A stretch of DNA of 24,291 bases from Bondarzewia mesenterica (GCA_004802705.1 SGPL01000407.1:6276-30566); one strand, 5' to 3'. Counted from the stretch's first letter, positions 1 to 11,700 are shown. Program-made: numbers and translations. Notes: generated from the sequence alone by a model not told the origin.

Positions 1-50
1 TTGANCNTNNTGNNTGANTTNTTTNTTTTTTTTTTTTNGGGGGGGGGGTT
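1..50. other. Low-quality contig edge
   Basis: The first bases contain scattered Ns, followed by a long T run with an internal N and then a run of nine Gs. This looks like low-quality trace or assembly-edge sequence, not biology. It bounds how far the neighbouring minus-strand open frame can be followed. Confidence 0.8.
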
Positions 51-216
51 GATCAAGGTTGCTCAGATAAGAGAGGTTAAACCCGGCACCAGGTGACTCC
101 AGAACGAGAGTATGTAGATCGCGGGCAGATGGCAGACTACCAATATCACAAAACTCCGTCGGTGTGGATTTAAAGAGGGCGACACTGGAATCCTGCTGAA
201 GACACCGATATCTCAT
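51..216 (-). CDS. Possible partial coding fragment, unrecognised
   Basis: On the minus strand an ATG at 216 opens a frame that stays open to the low-quality edge, about 56 codons. It contains the stretch LHTLVLESPGAGFNLSYLSN, whose alternating leucines resemble leucine-rich or F-box-associated sequence. An in-frame TGA lies just upstream of the ATG. A splice acceptor (CAG at 195-193) lies inside the frame, so the real boundary could be an internal exon start instead. No family is recognised, and the fragment could be chance. The gene would continue off the left edge. Confidence 0.28.
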
Positions 217-1244
217 GGTTCACCATGCGACGGCCCGGAGGGTGTGATGAAATCTTTTTTGAATGACTTCGAAGGATGATAGCGCAAGTTATTCTTGATA
301 TCTATATGTGCCACGGCCAAATCGCTCTTTCACTTACACGACACTATATGGCACGTACGACATCAACGAGTTATGCCGCTGCCCGACTGCTGAACTATAA
401 CCAGTTCATGTCTGATGAGAAACCTCAAATGCAAATTTCTGCGATTCGTGACTCACTGTACATTCCACATCGTGTATCGATGATGTCGCAAACGTACGTA
501 TGTCATCGAAAGCCAGGTATGTGTCCTCCGAATACCTTGGACGTGGGGAACACCATTCACTGTTGCCCACTAATAGACACAAAGCATTCAATAATATGGA
601 TATATGCCAATGAGCGTCTTACCAGCGCTGTCACGACAACTTCGACGGGGTGCGTCCATCTACATCGTCGATTGGTATGAAGTCGGACTTAAAAGGAGTC
701 GCTGAAGGGCCTTGTCCAAAAGAACGAAAGACACGGTACGTAAGTTCAATATTCGGCCTGTTGTACTTGACCTTGGGCACTGGCGTTGTCGATTTGGGGG
801 CCTTGTCTCTAGTCTCTGCCAGCTGAAGTGGGCTCGCTCATATCGACAGCCAGGCTTACGTGAATGTCATTGACTAAACGGCGTATGACCCGTCTGTCTG
901 CTACCCTCGTTGCGCCTATATATACTTTCAATCAGCACGTTGACCACTTTATCAACACTTCATGCATGTAGGGCACTTACCAATATACCCCAGCCAAGTG
1001 GTAAGACTCTTTAATCAGTCAACGATGGGGCTGTGGTGGACGGCTATGCTATCGATCATGAGGTCCTAGGGCGCTGACACGGTACGGTCCAAACATAGTC
1101 TGGGCGTTAGATACTTACCTCCCACGTTTCTCCGTCCCCGAAATTGGCTTGTACATCCTCTCACTTTTCTCACCATCAACCCACCCCAATCCCATCCGTT
1201 ATATCCCTTTTTTTTCTAGTCTGTCGCATCTGTGACGAAAAATA
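217..1244. other. Long non-coding stretch with glucanosyltransferase promoter
   Basis: About 1 kb without convincing coding sequence. A 134-codon open frame at 276-680 (plus) has no recognisable motif and a composition unlike the neighbouring genes, so it was not called. A TATA-like CTATATATACT sits at 916-926. The last 90 bases before the next ATG are rich in C and T, as is common upstream of highly expressed fungal genes. No tRNA-like or repeat structure was seen. Confidence 0.5.
916..926 (+). promoter_or_regulatory. TATA-like element upstream of the glucanosyltransferase
   Basis: CTATATATACT lies about 320 bp before the start codon at 1245. It could be the core promoter if the 5' leader is long or spliced. 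Position alone is the support, and no transcription start is visible. Confidence 0.25.
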
Positions 1245-3216
1245 ATGTTTTCAGTCTCTCGTTTGGTCGCGGCTTTCACGTTCTCCGCCAGTTTGCTCTC
1301 CGGAGTGCATGCTATTGGTAAAGTTACTAGGTCTGGGAGGTATCTATACAACGGGGACGGGAGTCGGTTTTATATCAAGGGTGTCGCCTACCAGGAGCAG
1401 GGTACGTGTAGTGCGTAGAAATTGCGTGGACATGCTTTGACATAGCCTCGTCCTCGCAGGTACAATCTCTTCTGACCCTAACAACCCTTTCCTCGAACCT
1501 TCGAACTTCATTGATCCCTTGGCAAATGGGACAGCGTGCTCTCGCGATGTATCCTTCCTTCAGCAATTAGGTGTCAATACCATTCGCGTTTACAGCGTGA
1601 ACTCGTCTTTAAATCATGACTCATGCATGCAGACGTTTTAGCAACGCGGGGATCTATACCATGTGCGGATTTCCCTCCATTCTTTCACGGTTTTGCTAAA
1701 CAGTGGTTGCTAGCATCGACTTATCCCTTCCCGTCAACGGCTCCATTGATCGTGCTTCACCCTCCTGGACAACCAATTTGTTGGATCTATACCTCGGCAC
1801 TATTAACGTATTCGCAAAGTATGACAACGTGTTGGCCTACAATGTCGGAAATGAGGTCGTCACTGCTCCGAATGGAACTGCCGCTCTCACGTTTGTGAAA
1901 GCTGCCGCACGGGATACTAAGGCCTACTTGTCTGTATAAAACCTCGCATCACTTCTTGTGAGTTTGCTTGATTGAAGGGTTACTTGACAGGAAGTCGAAG
2001 TCGATAAGTGCGCTCGTCGGATACGCTGCCATTGATGGTGATTCGTCGTGGATCGATCCGCTCGCTAATTATATGTCTTGTGACCCATCGGGCAGTAATT
2101 CTGGCGACTCCGCCATCGACTTGTTTGGTCTTAACAATTAGTGCGTGTTGACTACCTTCCCTGCTCACTTGATCGCTGAATTTTCTATACAGCGAGTGGT
2201 GTGGAAACTCTTCCTTCCAACAATCTTACGCAGGAAAGACAGGCGACTTCGCTGGCTACAATGTTGTCGCCTACTTCAGCGAGTTTGGATGTAATAACCC
2301 AAGCCCCCGCATCTGGACGGAAGTCGGCGCTCTCTTCAGCAGCCAGATGAGTAATATCTGGTCTGGCGGCCTCGCATTCTCGTATTTCCCCGCCGAGAGT
2401 AGTGGGGGAGAGTTTGGAATGGTGACGTTCAGCGCGGACGGTAGCACTGTGCAAACTTCTACCGACTTTAACAACCTTAAGACCCAGTATGGCCAAGTTT
2501 CGCCCCCCAACAGTCCATCGCAGAGCAACGCAGGTTCTGGTACTTATCCCAGCTGCTTCGCACAAAACAGCACATTCCTTGCCTCGAATACTCTTCCCCC
2601 GACGCCCAGCGATTCAGCATGCCAGTGCTTGGAGAACAATTTGAGCTGCCAGTTCACCCCCGTTACGACGAATACCAGCGCAATCATCGGTGAACTACTT
2701 GACACCGCCTGTTCCCTCATTGGTGGCACGGGCGGCAATTGCAATGCTATTGCTGCCAACGGTACTTCTGGAGTGTATGGCGTTGTCTCTGGATGTGATC
2801 CTTGTACGTTCGCAGCTTAGCGTCATCAATGATTAGCCACTAATGCTTATTTCTTTCGTAAAGCTGTGAAACTCTCTTTCGTCATGAGCCAATACTACGA
2901 GGCCAACAATCGTAATGCCCAGGCCTGCAGCTTCTCGGGTAACGGTACCGTGAACGCCAATTCGCCCTCCGTCTCTGCTGCGAATGCAGCTGCCAGTTCC
3001 TGCCTTGCGAGTGCTACTGGAACATTTGTTCCTTCCGCTCCTTCTACGACTGCTGGTTCGTCCGCTAGGAGTAGTGGGAGCAGTGGGAGCAGTGGCAATG
3101 CAAGTGGCTCTGCCGGGGCGGCCGTGGCACTCTTCTCGGTTGATACACGTGGATTGATGGGCGCCGCTGTGATGTTTGCGATCACTGTTGCAAGCGGTTT
3201 GTGGACCTTGGTATGA
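1245..3216 (+). CDS. GAS1: GH72 beta-1,3-glucanosyltransferase with X8 domain, GPI-anchored (frameshifted)
   Basis: Exons read as 1245-1401, 1460-1662, 1714-1929, 1991-2140, 2193-2803 and 2864-3216, about 562 codons. An N-terminal signal peptide ending near HA-IG leads into a GH72 domain that elongates beta-1,3-glucan in the cell wall. The acid/base Glu is in YNVGNEV (about residue 167) and the nucleophile Glu in YFSEFGC (about 272), the spacing expected for GAS/GEL enzymes. A cysteine-rich X8/CBM43 module follows (CFAQNSTF, CQCLENNLSCQF, CSFSGNG), then a Ser/Gly-rich linker and a hydrophobic C-terminus typical of a GPI signal. ODDITY: exon 2 has one base too many. The T run at 1636-1639 puts a TAG in frame directly after MQTF, and removing one T restores perfect family sequence and correct phase in every later exon. 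No splice choice rescues it. It is either an assembly error or a real null allele. The family call is firm; which paralogue it is remains uncertain. Confidence 0.9.
3073..3099 (+). repeat. Short 9-nt tandem repeat encoding Ser/Gly linker
   Basis: The unit AGTGGGAGC recurs imperfectly about three times, giving repeated SGSSGS residues between the X8 module and the GPI signal of the glucanosyltransferase. Such Ser-rich linkers are O-mannosylated spacers in wall proteins. The repeat is a plausible site of length polymorphism. Confidence 0.6.
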
Positions 3217-3503
3217 ATTTTTCGAAGGATAGTTTTTTTTTTCTCAACTTGGTCTCGCATTGGACTTTAAGTTTACATGTTTGATTTTGTCCAGGACTAT
3301 ATTTGATACCGTAGTTGTAGTACTCAATACCTCGTAGCAGAAGACGTTTTTTTACCCTCATATACATGACTTTCATTTTTTCATCCGCATTAATTGCGCC
3401 GCAGGCCTGAGATGTGGCGCACAGGCCATCGGAGTCTAAAATGGAGTTTATAGTTTTTCTGTCCGGGGAACAAGACACTTTACCTCTGTGACATCCACCA
3501 GCT

Positions 3504-5413
3504 ATGGCTGCTTCCCCAATGCACGTCGAGCGTGGCGACCTACAACCTCATGACAAGTGGGCGAATTCAGACGACCAGGGCGGCGAACCTATGGGTCCTG
3601 CTGGTGACGGTTCTGCCTCAAATGGTGGACCTGTTTCTGACGACCGTGCGGGAAATGACCCTGTCAATACGGAGTACGCCCGCAGCAATGCGGGTGGCGA
3701 CACTGTCTCTGGCAAATCTGGCACTGTCGTCTACAGAGAAAAACAGATCAAGGTGCTTAGGTCTTCTCTTGTTCTTGTCTCGTGTCTTGCTTCGCTTGCA
3801 CTGCGATCTGTTGGGTGTTGGGCATGTATCGTGTAACGTGTAACGTGGTTTGGCCCATCATTTCTTTGCTTGCAGCTTGGAGGCTAGCTACCACTGTCTC
3901 TGGCTGACCTAGCGTCTGCTAATTTATTTGCTCCTTTACTATGTGCTCGACTGGGTGTTTACTTTGCGCCATCTAGCCAAACAAGGTCTACATTGGTGGA
4001 TTACCGGAAAATACTCGTCAAGAGGACTTGCAGAGTTGCTTTGGAAAGATCGGTAGCATATCGAATATAGAATTGAAGTATGTTTTCATTGTTGTGCCCT
4101 CCTGTATATCCTGACGGTTCCCTTGCAGAGTTGGGTACGGTTTTGTGGTAAGCATTCGTCTGTTAGTTGGAAAATATGCAGTCACTCATTTCTATACAGG
4201 AATTCGAAAAGCAGGAGGCCGCCGAAGAGAGTATAGCGAAGTATAATGATGGCTTTTTCATGGGAAACAAAATCCGCGTCGAGCAGTCTAATGGTGGCGG
4301 CCGATACGCAAAGTATAGTTCTGAACCTGGTGCTTGCTTCAAGTGTGGATTGATGGGTCATTGGGCTAGGCAAGTATTTTGCGACCTGTTTGCAAGCGTT
4401 GGAACTCATCTTGTTCTCGCAGGGAGTGCCCTAATCATGTGATGCAAACATCAACGTAGGCCCCTTAACCGTTTGAGTATTAATGATATCTTCTCACTTG
4501 TTGCTCAGGCCTGGTCGCCGCCCACCTCCTGGCGAAGCTCATCTAATAGATCGAATTCGCCCTGTGGGAGACTACCTACCGCCTCCTCCACCTAGAGACT
4601 ATCCTCCCCCTCCTCATTACCGTGATGATCTCCCACCTGGTCGCTACCCACCTTCCAGAGATGCTCGCTATCCTTATGACTACCCTCCTCCTCGTAGACC
4701 TTTGTCTCCTCCTCGGGACCATCGCGATTACTATCCGCCGCCGCCGCCACGGCGTGGTGACATTGATGACTATCGTATGCGCGGTCCCCCGCCACCTCGC
4801 TATGATTCTCGGGCTGGTTACTATCCCCCTGATGATAGTGCAGGATATCCTCGTGGCTACCCGCCGCCGCCGCCTCGCGACTATGATCGATATGATAGGC
4901 GACAACCACCTCCTGCAGGTGACCGTTTCCCGCCTTACCCGCCTCCTCCCGCTGGAATGAGGCCAAGGACTCCACCACCCGGTCTTCCGCGCGCTCGTGA
5001 GGAATTTGAAAGGCCACCGATGAGGTATTCTTTATATTTCGGCAGACTTGTGTATTTGGCTCATTTAGCGCTCTAGGGACTATCCGCCACCACCTCCAGA
5101 GTACCGTGGTCGGCCTATCACACCTCCGCCTTCCCGCTATGTCGACTACCCTCCTCGTACAGGCGGTTCGGAAGGACGCTATCGGTAGGATGCTTCTGTG
5201 CATGTTGCTAGAGTTGCCCTTCTTACTCGCATAACTAGTCGTCGCTCTCAAAGTCCACCTCCTAGGACGTCTGGTGCTGGCTATGATTCCTATCCTGCTG
5301 GCCCATCTGGATACTCTGCAGCCCCGACTGGCCCTCCAAAAGTTGCTCGCGACTACCCTCCCCGTGGTGGGCGTGATACAGCGGAGGCAAACGGCAGCTA
5401 TCGGAGACCATAA
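3504..5413 (+). CDS. RRM plus CCHC zinc-knuckle RNA-binding protein (SR-like)
   Basis: Eight exons: 3504-3752, 3977-4077, 4129-4147, 4200-4369, 4423-4455, 4509-5024, 5077-5184 and 5239-5413, summing to 456 residues in frame. After an acidic, Gly-rich N-terminus comes one RRM at about residues 86-150, with RNP2 VYIGGL and RNP1 VGYGFVEF. A CX2CX4HX4C zinc knuckle follows (Cys169, Cys172, His177, Cys182), then a roughly 260-residue tail made of repeated PPPPRDY/RYPP/RDYYPP blocks. RRM plus knuckle plus Arg-rich low-complexity tail is the layout of 9G8/RSZ-type splicing factors, although here the tail is Pro/Tyr/Arg rather than RS. Likely a nuclear mRNA-binding protein. Exon 3 is only 19 nt and carries the RNP1 core. 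Intron 4 (4370-4422) begins with GC (AG/GCAAGT). The first intron is unusually long (224 nt) for this locus. The domain calls are firm; the biological role is inferred. Confidence 0.9.
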
Positions 5414-5751
5414 TTGTTTCCTCTGCTGTCGTTCGCTCCGATTTCATTCTTCTGGAGCTTGGTCTGTCCTTCACAAATAACCTTGATCTGTCCTATCTGG
5501 CATTCCGCAATCTTAGGTGTAGTTTGGTTTAGCACATTGATTACTCTACTCTTCTTGGACTGTCTTGAATGTTAACTGAAATGGAGTCTCGTTTCTTGTG
5601 TTGCACTAGCTTTAAAATTTGAATCATGAGAGGTCATTGGAAGAAGTCGACAAAGGCCTGTCATTGACTGCTTCAAAAAGTTGGAATGAAACATCTACAT
5701 GCATACAGAAAACGATTCAACACTACATCCACCTAGTCCCCCCCCCCGCAT
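5414..5751. other. Convergent 3' region between RRM gene and ABCC gene
   Basis: 338 bp between two stop codons facing each other. It is AT-rich on the left, and a run of ten Cs lies at 5738-5747 just beyond the ABCC stop. It presumably holds both 3' untranslated regions. No open frame or RNA gene is supported. Confidence 0.6.
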
Positions 5752-8700
5752 CTAATTAGATCCCCCCTCGCCCTGTGCTCTCCCTTCGGCCATGGCATAC
5801 AGAGCTTCCCTATCCCCACTTTGGTCTACCAAGGCCCGCAACATGCTCTTCTCATTTTTCAAGAGTTCACTAGGCTTGTCAAACTCAACCTGTACGACTG
5901 TCAGATAACAAATCGCAAGCGTTGTGTGGACAAATACGTACAATGTGACCCGCGTCGAGCACCATCTACGGATAGGAAGGGCACAATAATCAACAGTTAG
6001 CACAGGCGACGAGGTACAATATGCTTACGATTTTGTCGGCGTCCATGATGGTCTGCAAGCGATGTGCCACCGTGATCAAAGTCACATCGCGTTGCAGCTC
6101 GTGCCGGAGGGAGGACTGGATGATTGAATCTGTCTGGTAGTCTGTATGGAGTGTAAGGGAAGATGACAGCTCTGCAGTAATAGATGTATACCTATTGCAG
6201 ATGTAGCTAAGGATTCGGACGCGTCAGTCTCATGCTAGGCAAAGACGGTATTAATTGTACCTTCGTCAAGTATAAGCAGCTTACTTCCGCGCACGATGGC
6301 TCTCGCCAAAGCAAGAATTTGCCGTTGGCCGACAGACAGGTTCCCGCCGCCGCTTGAGATCTTGGTATCCAAAGCGATACGGCCCTCGCCGTCTTCGCTC
6401 TGCAAGGAGAATAATCCAGCGGCTCTCAAAGCTCCATTCAAGGTTGCATCATCGTGCTGTGAGAACGGATCCAGATTTTCTCTTAGGGTACCGCTGAGAA
6501 GTTCAGGCTGAAAGAGATTGTCAGATCCACCAATGACGGAGCAGTATGCAACTTACGACTTGAGGGATAATAGTGATGTTCATGCGAAGTGCGTCGAGAT
6601 TGATGGAATTAGTAGGAATGCCATCATAATAAACGGTGCCCTCAGTGAAGATGCACCGGAGAAGCGACAACGTCAGTGAGCTCTGGAAAGTGACGTAAGT
6701 CCGTCGGTCTTGTAGCATTTTATGTCTATCACCTTCCCACTTCCGGTCCTTCCGACTAGTGATGCATCAGTAAACCATTTTTATGGGTAAAATCGTTCTA
6801 CCTACCAACACCGACACGTTCGCCGGACTTGATATGGAACGACAGGTCATGAAGCACCTTCGGCCCATCCTGAGCCTCCAATTAGCTCAGCATATTTTGT
6901 TCAAGAGATAATATAATTACTGGCGAATAGTGAGCAGAAAGATTTTCGACTCTGACATCACCACTAGAAGGCCAGTAAGCCGGGGGGACTCCATCTTTTG
7001 TCGTCTTTGACTCTTGTTCAATGGTAACATAAGACTGTATCCGTTCCAAACTGGAAATCGGAGTTAGCAACTTGCTGATGTATCTGAGAAGTGATTTTAC
7101 CTGTTGCCTGGATTCACTAGCCTGTCAGACACGGTCTCGTACACTGAAAGAAGTCGAACTTCACATACCACTAACTTCAAACTCGTTCAAACACCGCACC
7201 CACCACAGAATCAGACCACTGAAACCAACAACCATTGTCAGAGAGAATCCAGTGTCAGAAGGAAGGTTGTCTTTGTGTCCTGGTCCGTAGATTAACCACG
7301 CCGCTAGTGCTGCAGAGAATATGCCACCAAGGGTATTGATACGGACGCAAACCCATCTTTGGAGTAGGTATGAGTTGGATAATTCCTTGAATACAGAGAG
7401 ATCAGCTCACCTATTGAGGTTGTAGAACGTTCTACCTGCTCTAGTGTAGCGATCGATGCGTCGATAAGATTCATCTCTGAAGGCAGCTTGAGCTCCATAG
7501 GCCCGGATCGAGGCTGTGAATCTCGTCAGTGAGAAGGCAGGGGAAAAATCGGTTTATTGCGAAATGCATACTTAGACCAGAGATCGCAGCTCCAAAGTGA
7601 CCCAATACAGGTGCCTTCGCGTTGCTCATTTCCCTTTTGACGGATAACTGGGCCTTCATATAGATTTGACCGCACCAGCCTCCAAGCAGCGAGACGAAGA
7701 TTCCAGGAACAAGGAATGCCGGCGTCAAAACAACGACGGCAGCAAGTTTGATCAGCATGGTGGAGGTGATCTCGATCACCCACGTGAGGTTGTTCGCGAC
7801 GGGCCCATCAACTGAGAACAGTGAGCTATCAGTGTCGAATGCTCGAGAACGAAGAAGAGATCGGACGCACTGGCACGAATGTCTTGAGTGCAACGAGCGA
7901 TGACTCGCGACGTCGGCGTTGTATCGAGCCATCTCAAAGTTGTCCCAAGCACAGATTGTATAAGCTTTCGATGGATGCTTCTAGAGGCCCGCAAAGTACC
8001 AAACACATAGGTACCGCTGCCGATCGAAAAGACGATAATGGCGAACAGCAATAGGAGACAATAGATACCCAGATAACTACCGGTCGATAGTGATCAGAAA
8101 ATATTATAAGAAATAGCAAAGGGACCTACAAAGATATTTGAACCTCGGCTGTCTCACGACCTTCATACTGCTGAGCCCAGTAACCCAAGAACCACGTCTG
8201 GATGGAGTTAGATAGGTCGGCCAGAAGCATGCCGCCCAAGAAAACAACCCAGAATAAGATGACGTGTGCGCCGCCCAGACTCTTGAAGTACAGACTCACT
8301 GTTTCGAAAGTCGGTCACTGACTCAAGGATAAGCGAAAATCGCGAGCACGTACTTGCATCCCAGCTGACATGACCTTCTTGAACCTCTTCGGCAACGGTT
8401 AACTTTCCGTCAGCCTTCGCATCCTGCTGGTCCGCTTCCTCCACATCTGGCTCCTCCGGGTCGATTTCGTCATCAGCCTTCTCTATGAATACGACCTCTT
8501 CAGCAACTTCCTCAGAAAGTACTTTGTCTTTCGCAAGTGCATCAGATACAGAACCGCGGCTTACGATGCGGCCATCTAAACCGAGGGACACTACATAGTC
8601 TGCAATGGGACTCGCCATTGCGACGTTATGCGTCTATAAACAATATGGACACTGCATCTCATCGAGAGCCAGAAGAGATGTGACTTACAACTAACAGCAC

Positions 8701-11700
8701 CGTTCGTCCACGGATCAGGTCTCCTTTCAAACATTTCTCGACAACCCATCGCGCCGTGTGGACATCAAGGGCAGCGAGAACCTAAAGGACGCATGTAACC
8801 TCGTTACAGAGAAGGCAAAGGTAATGACTTACGTCGTCTAATAATATAATTTCTGCAGACGAATAGATCGCACGAGCTAGAGTGATCCGGGCCTAGTGGA
8901 GAATAAGTGTTTCATTGATCTGGTTGCATTTATATCGAGGCTTTGACTTGCCTTCTGGCCACCACTGAAAATACAAGGACACGCCATAGGATTAGTATAG
9001 CGTTCACTCAAAACATGAACTTGTGCGAACTGACCTCAACGTCAGCCCTTTTTCACCGACTTCAGTCTTGTCTCCCGCCTCGAAAAGAGTAAGATCCCGC
9101 TTGAGTCCGCACTGGTAGATCACTGTTTTGACGGTTACAAGCACTGATATAACATTTACCAACGAGACAATTCACCTCGCTTGTAGCGCCCTTCATCATA
9201 TGGTGCTCCGAATAAAATATTGTCCTGCTCCAGATTGAGTCGTAAGTGAATAGCTTAGGTTTCAAAGCTTACTCGAATTGTCTCGCTTTGCACCCAAGAT
9301 TCCTGCGCAGCGTAAGCAACGCCTCCTTCGCGAGGGAGGTTGTACCATGATCCAGGGCCAGAGGGTACGAAATACATTTCCCCTGCAGGCACCGGATTGT
9401 CATCACCATGACACGGAGAGGAGTAAATTACTTACCGAGCAAGGCCATAAGCAACGATGTCTTCCCCGATCCGGTTGGACCAACAATGAGATTGATACAG
9501 CCCCGTTTGAAGATCAGCTCCTCTTCAATGTTCAGCACGAATCTCCGGCGTGACGGAGTCACTGTACCGTCCTTAAAACTATCCTTTGCCCATGTGAAAG
9601 TGGCATCTTGAAACCCAGTGACATCTCCATTGAAATGAGATGCATCGGCCAGCATTGTGCGACTTTCTCCCCTCTGTTCTTCAGCATAGGAATCCAAGAG
9701 TTCTGTCTGAGAAAAAGGGAGGTCGAGTTAGTGCCGATCGCGGTGAAATCTTGTCCATGTTACCTTCTGGAGGAAGTCAGTCACGCGATCAAGAGAGACC
9801 TTGGCTAAGAGTTGAAGACGTGTCAAAACGCGAACTCGCAAGAAGTACCTTTGACTGACCTTGCGTGAGACTGGGAATCAAATAGAATACCATTTGAAGT
9901 TGGTCCCTCAAAATGTCAAAGACTAAATTTTGTTTCAGTTCGATTTACTCAAGTCACTCGCGCTTAAAATACGCACCGGATATGGAGGAGAAGACAGTTG
10001 AGGCTATGGAATATCGACAAATCAAGGATGTGATTTTCTTTTGGGAAAATACGACGGTGATATGACTTACGCGATAGTTTCTCTCCCATTATCGCCGTCT
10101 GGTCAATTACTCAGCGACAGCGCTATCCCGTCGGAGTCGAATGCCACTCACATATGTAACATAAGTCACTATCATGGTGATGGCTGGAATGATAAAACTG
10201 TCGACGGAAATTTATTAAGTTAAACCGTGGAGATCTGAGCCAGACGAGATCATACTTCAAATTATTGTTCAATAAGTTGAGCAGCTGTCGGCGTTTAACG
10301 AATCTCAGTTCATCGTCCCGCTTTTCAGCCACTCTCTCATTGATTTTAGGTTCCCAACCGAAAAGTTTGATCATACGCAAGACGTTCATAGCTGCAAAAA
10401 ATAAATGAGTGCCATGGACTATAATGAGACCCAAAGGGATTTCGTACGCACTCTCGGTAACACTCTGCACCCTTGCATCCGTCTGCAAGCAAGTCAGATA
10501 AATGTGCCATTACACCCAACTGAGAAAGAGGCACGCACCCTTTTGATTCCTTCCTTCTGTGCGTTTTGGATCAATTTGGAGATCCATCCTGGAACAGGGA
10601 AAAGAATGATCATTGAGAGCAATGCAATGAATGCGCTATCGATCTATTCAGACAGTCGTTTTTTTTTNAAAAGTGCACGACGACGCGACGGACCTCCAGC
10701 CAAGGATTGAATATAGGAAGATCACGCAAAGGAGGATTTGAACAGGTTGGTACAGAACTACATACCAATAAGCATTAGCGAGATGAGCTGTTGAAAAAAA
10801 GCAAATGCGTACTTAGAATCAAGAATTCACGCCCATCAGTGATATTGCCCATATCCGTCGAGACTAGATTGTTGATCTTTCCGACAAGATTATCGGCCTT
10901 CACCGTGCCATCCTTGTGGTATTTGCTGTCATCTTCGCTTTCGACCTTGGTCTTCTGATTGCCTTTGCCACCAGTGGATTTCATGCTAACGGTGCTCGAA
11001 CGAATGGTCTCCCCACCGCTGCCAGATTCACTTCCTTCATTGCTGCTTCCCGAAATGGAAGTGTTATCGGGTGTCTCTTCTGCAATTGTCGCACTTGACT
11101 CGCTACCATGATTTCCGTCGGACTTCGAAGCAGGGCCTTCCGTCTCAGCCTTCATTCGAATTCGAAGGGAGTGCTCAAAGACCAACTGGGTGATGATACC
11201 TTCCGTGCGGACTAGCATGCCGGTCTGTGGACAGTTGTTGTTAATATATTGTTCAAAAATTGGAGATGTGATGACTGCTCACGGCCAGGAATAGATACCA
11301 CTGGAAGGCAATCGTACCTATCACAGGACCAAAGAACAGCGTGCTGATCCAAACCCAGGGACGAACAACAGCGCTTTCTCCCTTAGTCTCAAGATAACTA
11401 GAAACTCAGATATTAGAATCTGAATATGAGATCTGAGGTAAGATATACTCGCTTAAGGAGTCCGTAGATACCCAAAGGACCAAGGAACGTAGTAATAATC
11501 TGCGGCAACGTGAGCACAATCGCTAAACCATTCACGCCATTGAACGCACCTTGATGAGGAGCATGAGTGCCATCCCAATGAACTCGCGACCTGTATAAAT
11601 TCACAGTGACTGTGAGATCTAATTAAAGAAGAAGAATTCCTACGAAAGACCCTTAGAAAACCCCAGAACAAATGCCGCCTTGGGGCCCCAGAGAAAACTA

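Noticed and set aside
276..680. 134-codon plus-strand open frame
   Set aside because: No motif, no signal peptide, no splice-supported extension and odd composition. Likely chance in the upstream intergenic region.
1663..1713. Alternative splicing to bypass the TAG in the glucanosyltransferase
   Set aside because: Available donors upstream (for example GTGAAC near 1597) would delete the conserved VNSSLNHDSCMQ segment, and none corrects the phase without such loss.
4592..5251. 219-codon minus-strand open frame
   Set aside because: It is the complement of the Pro/Arg/Tyr-repeat tail of the RRM gene. The repetitive GC-rich codons suppress stops on the other strand.
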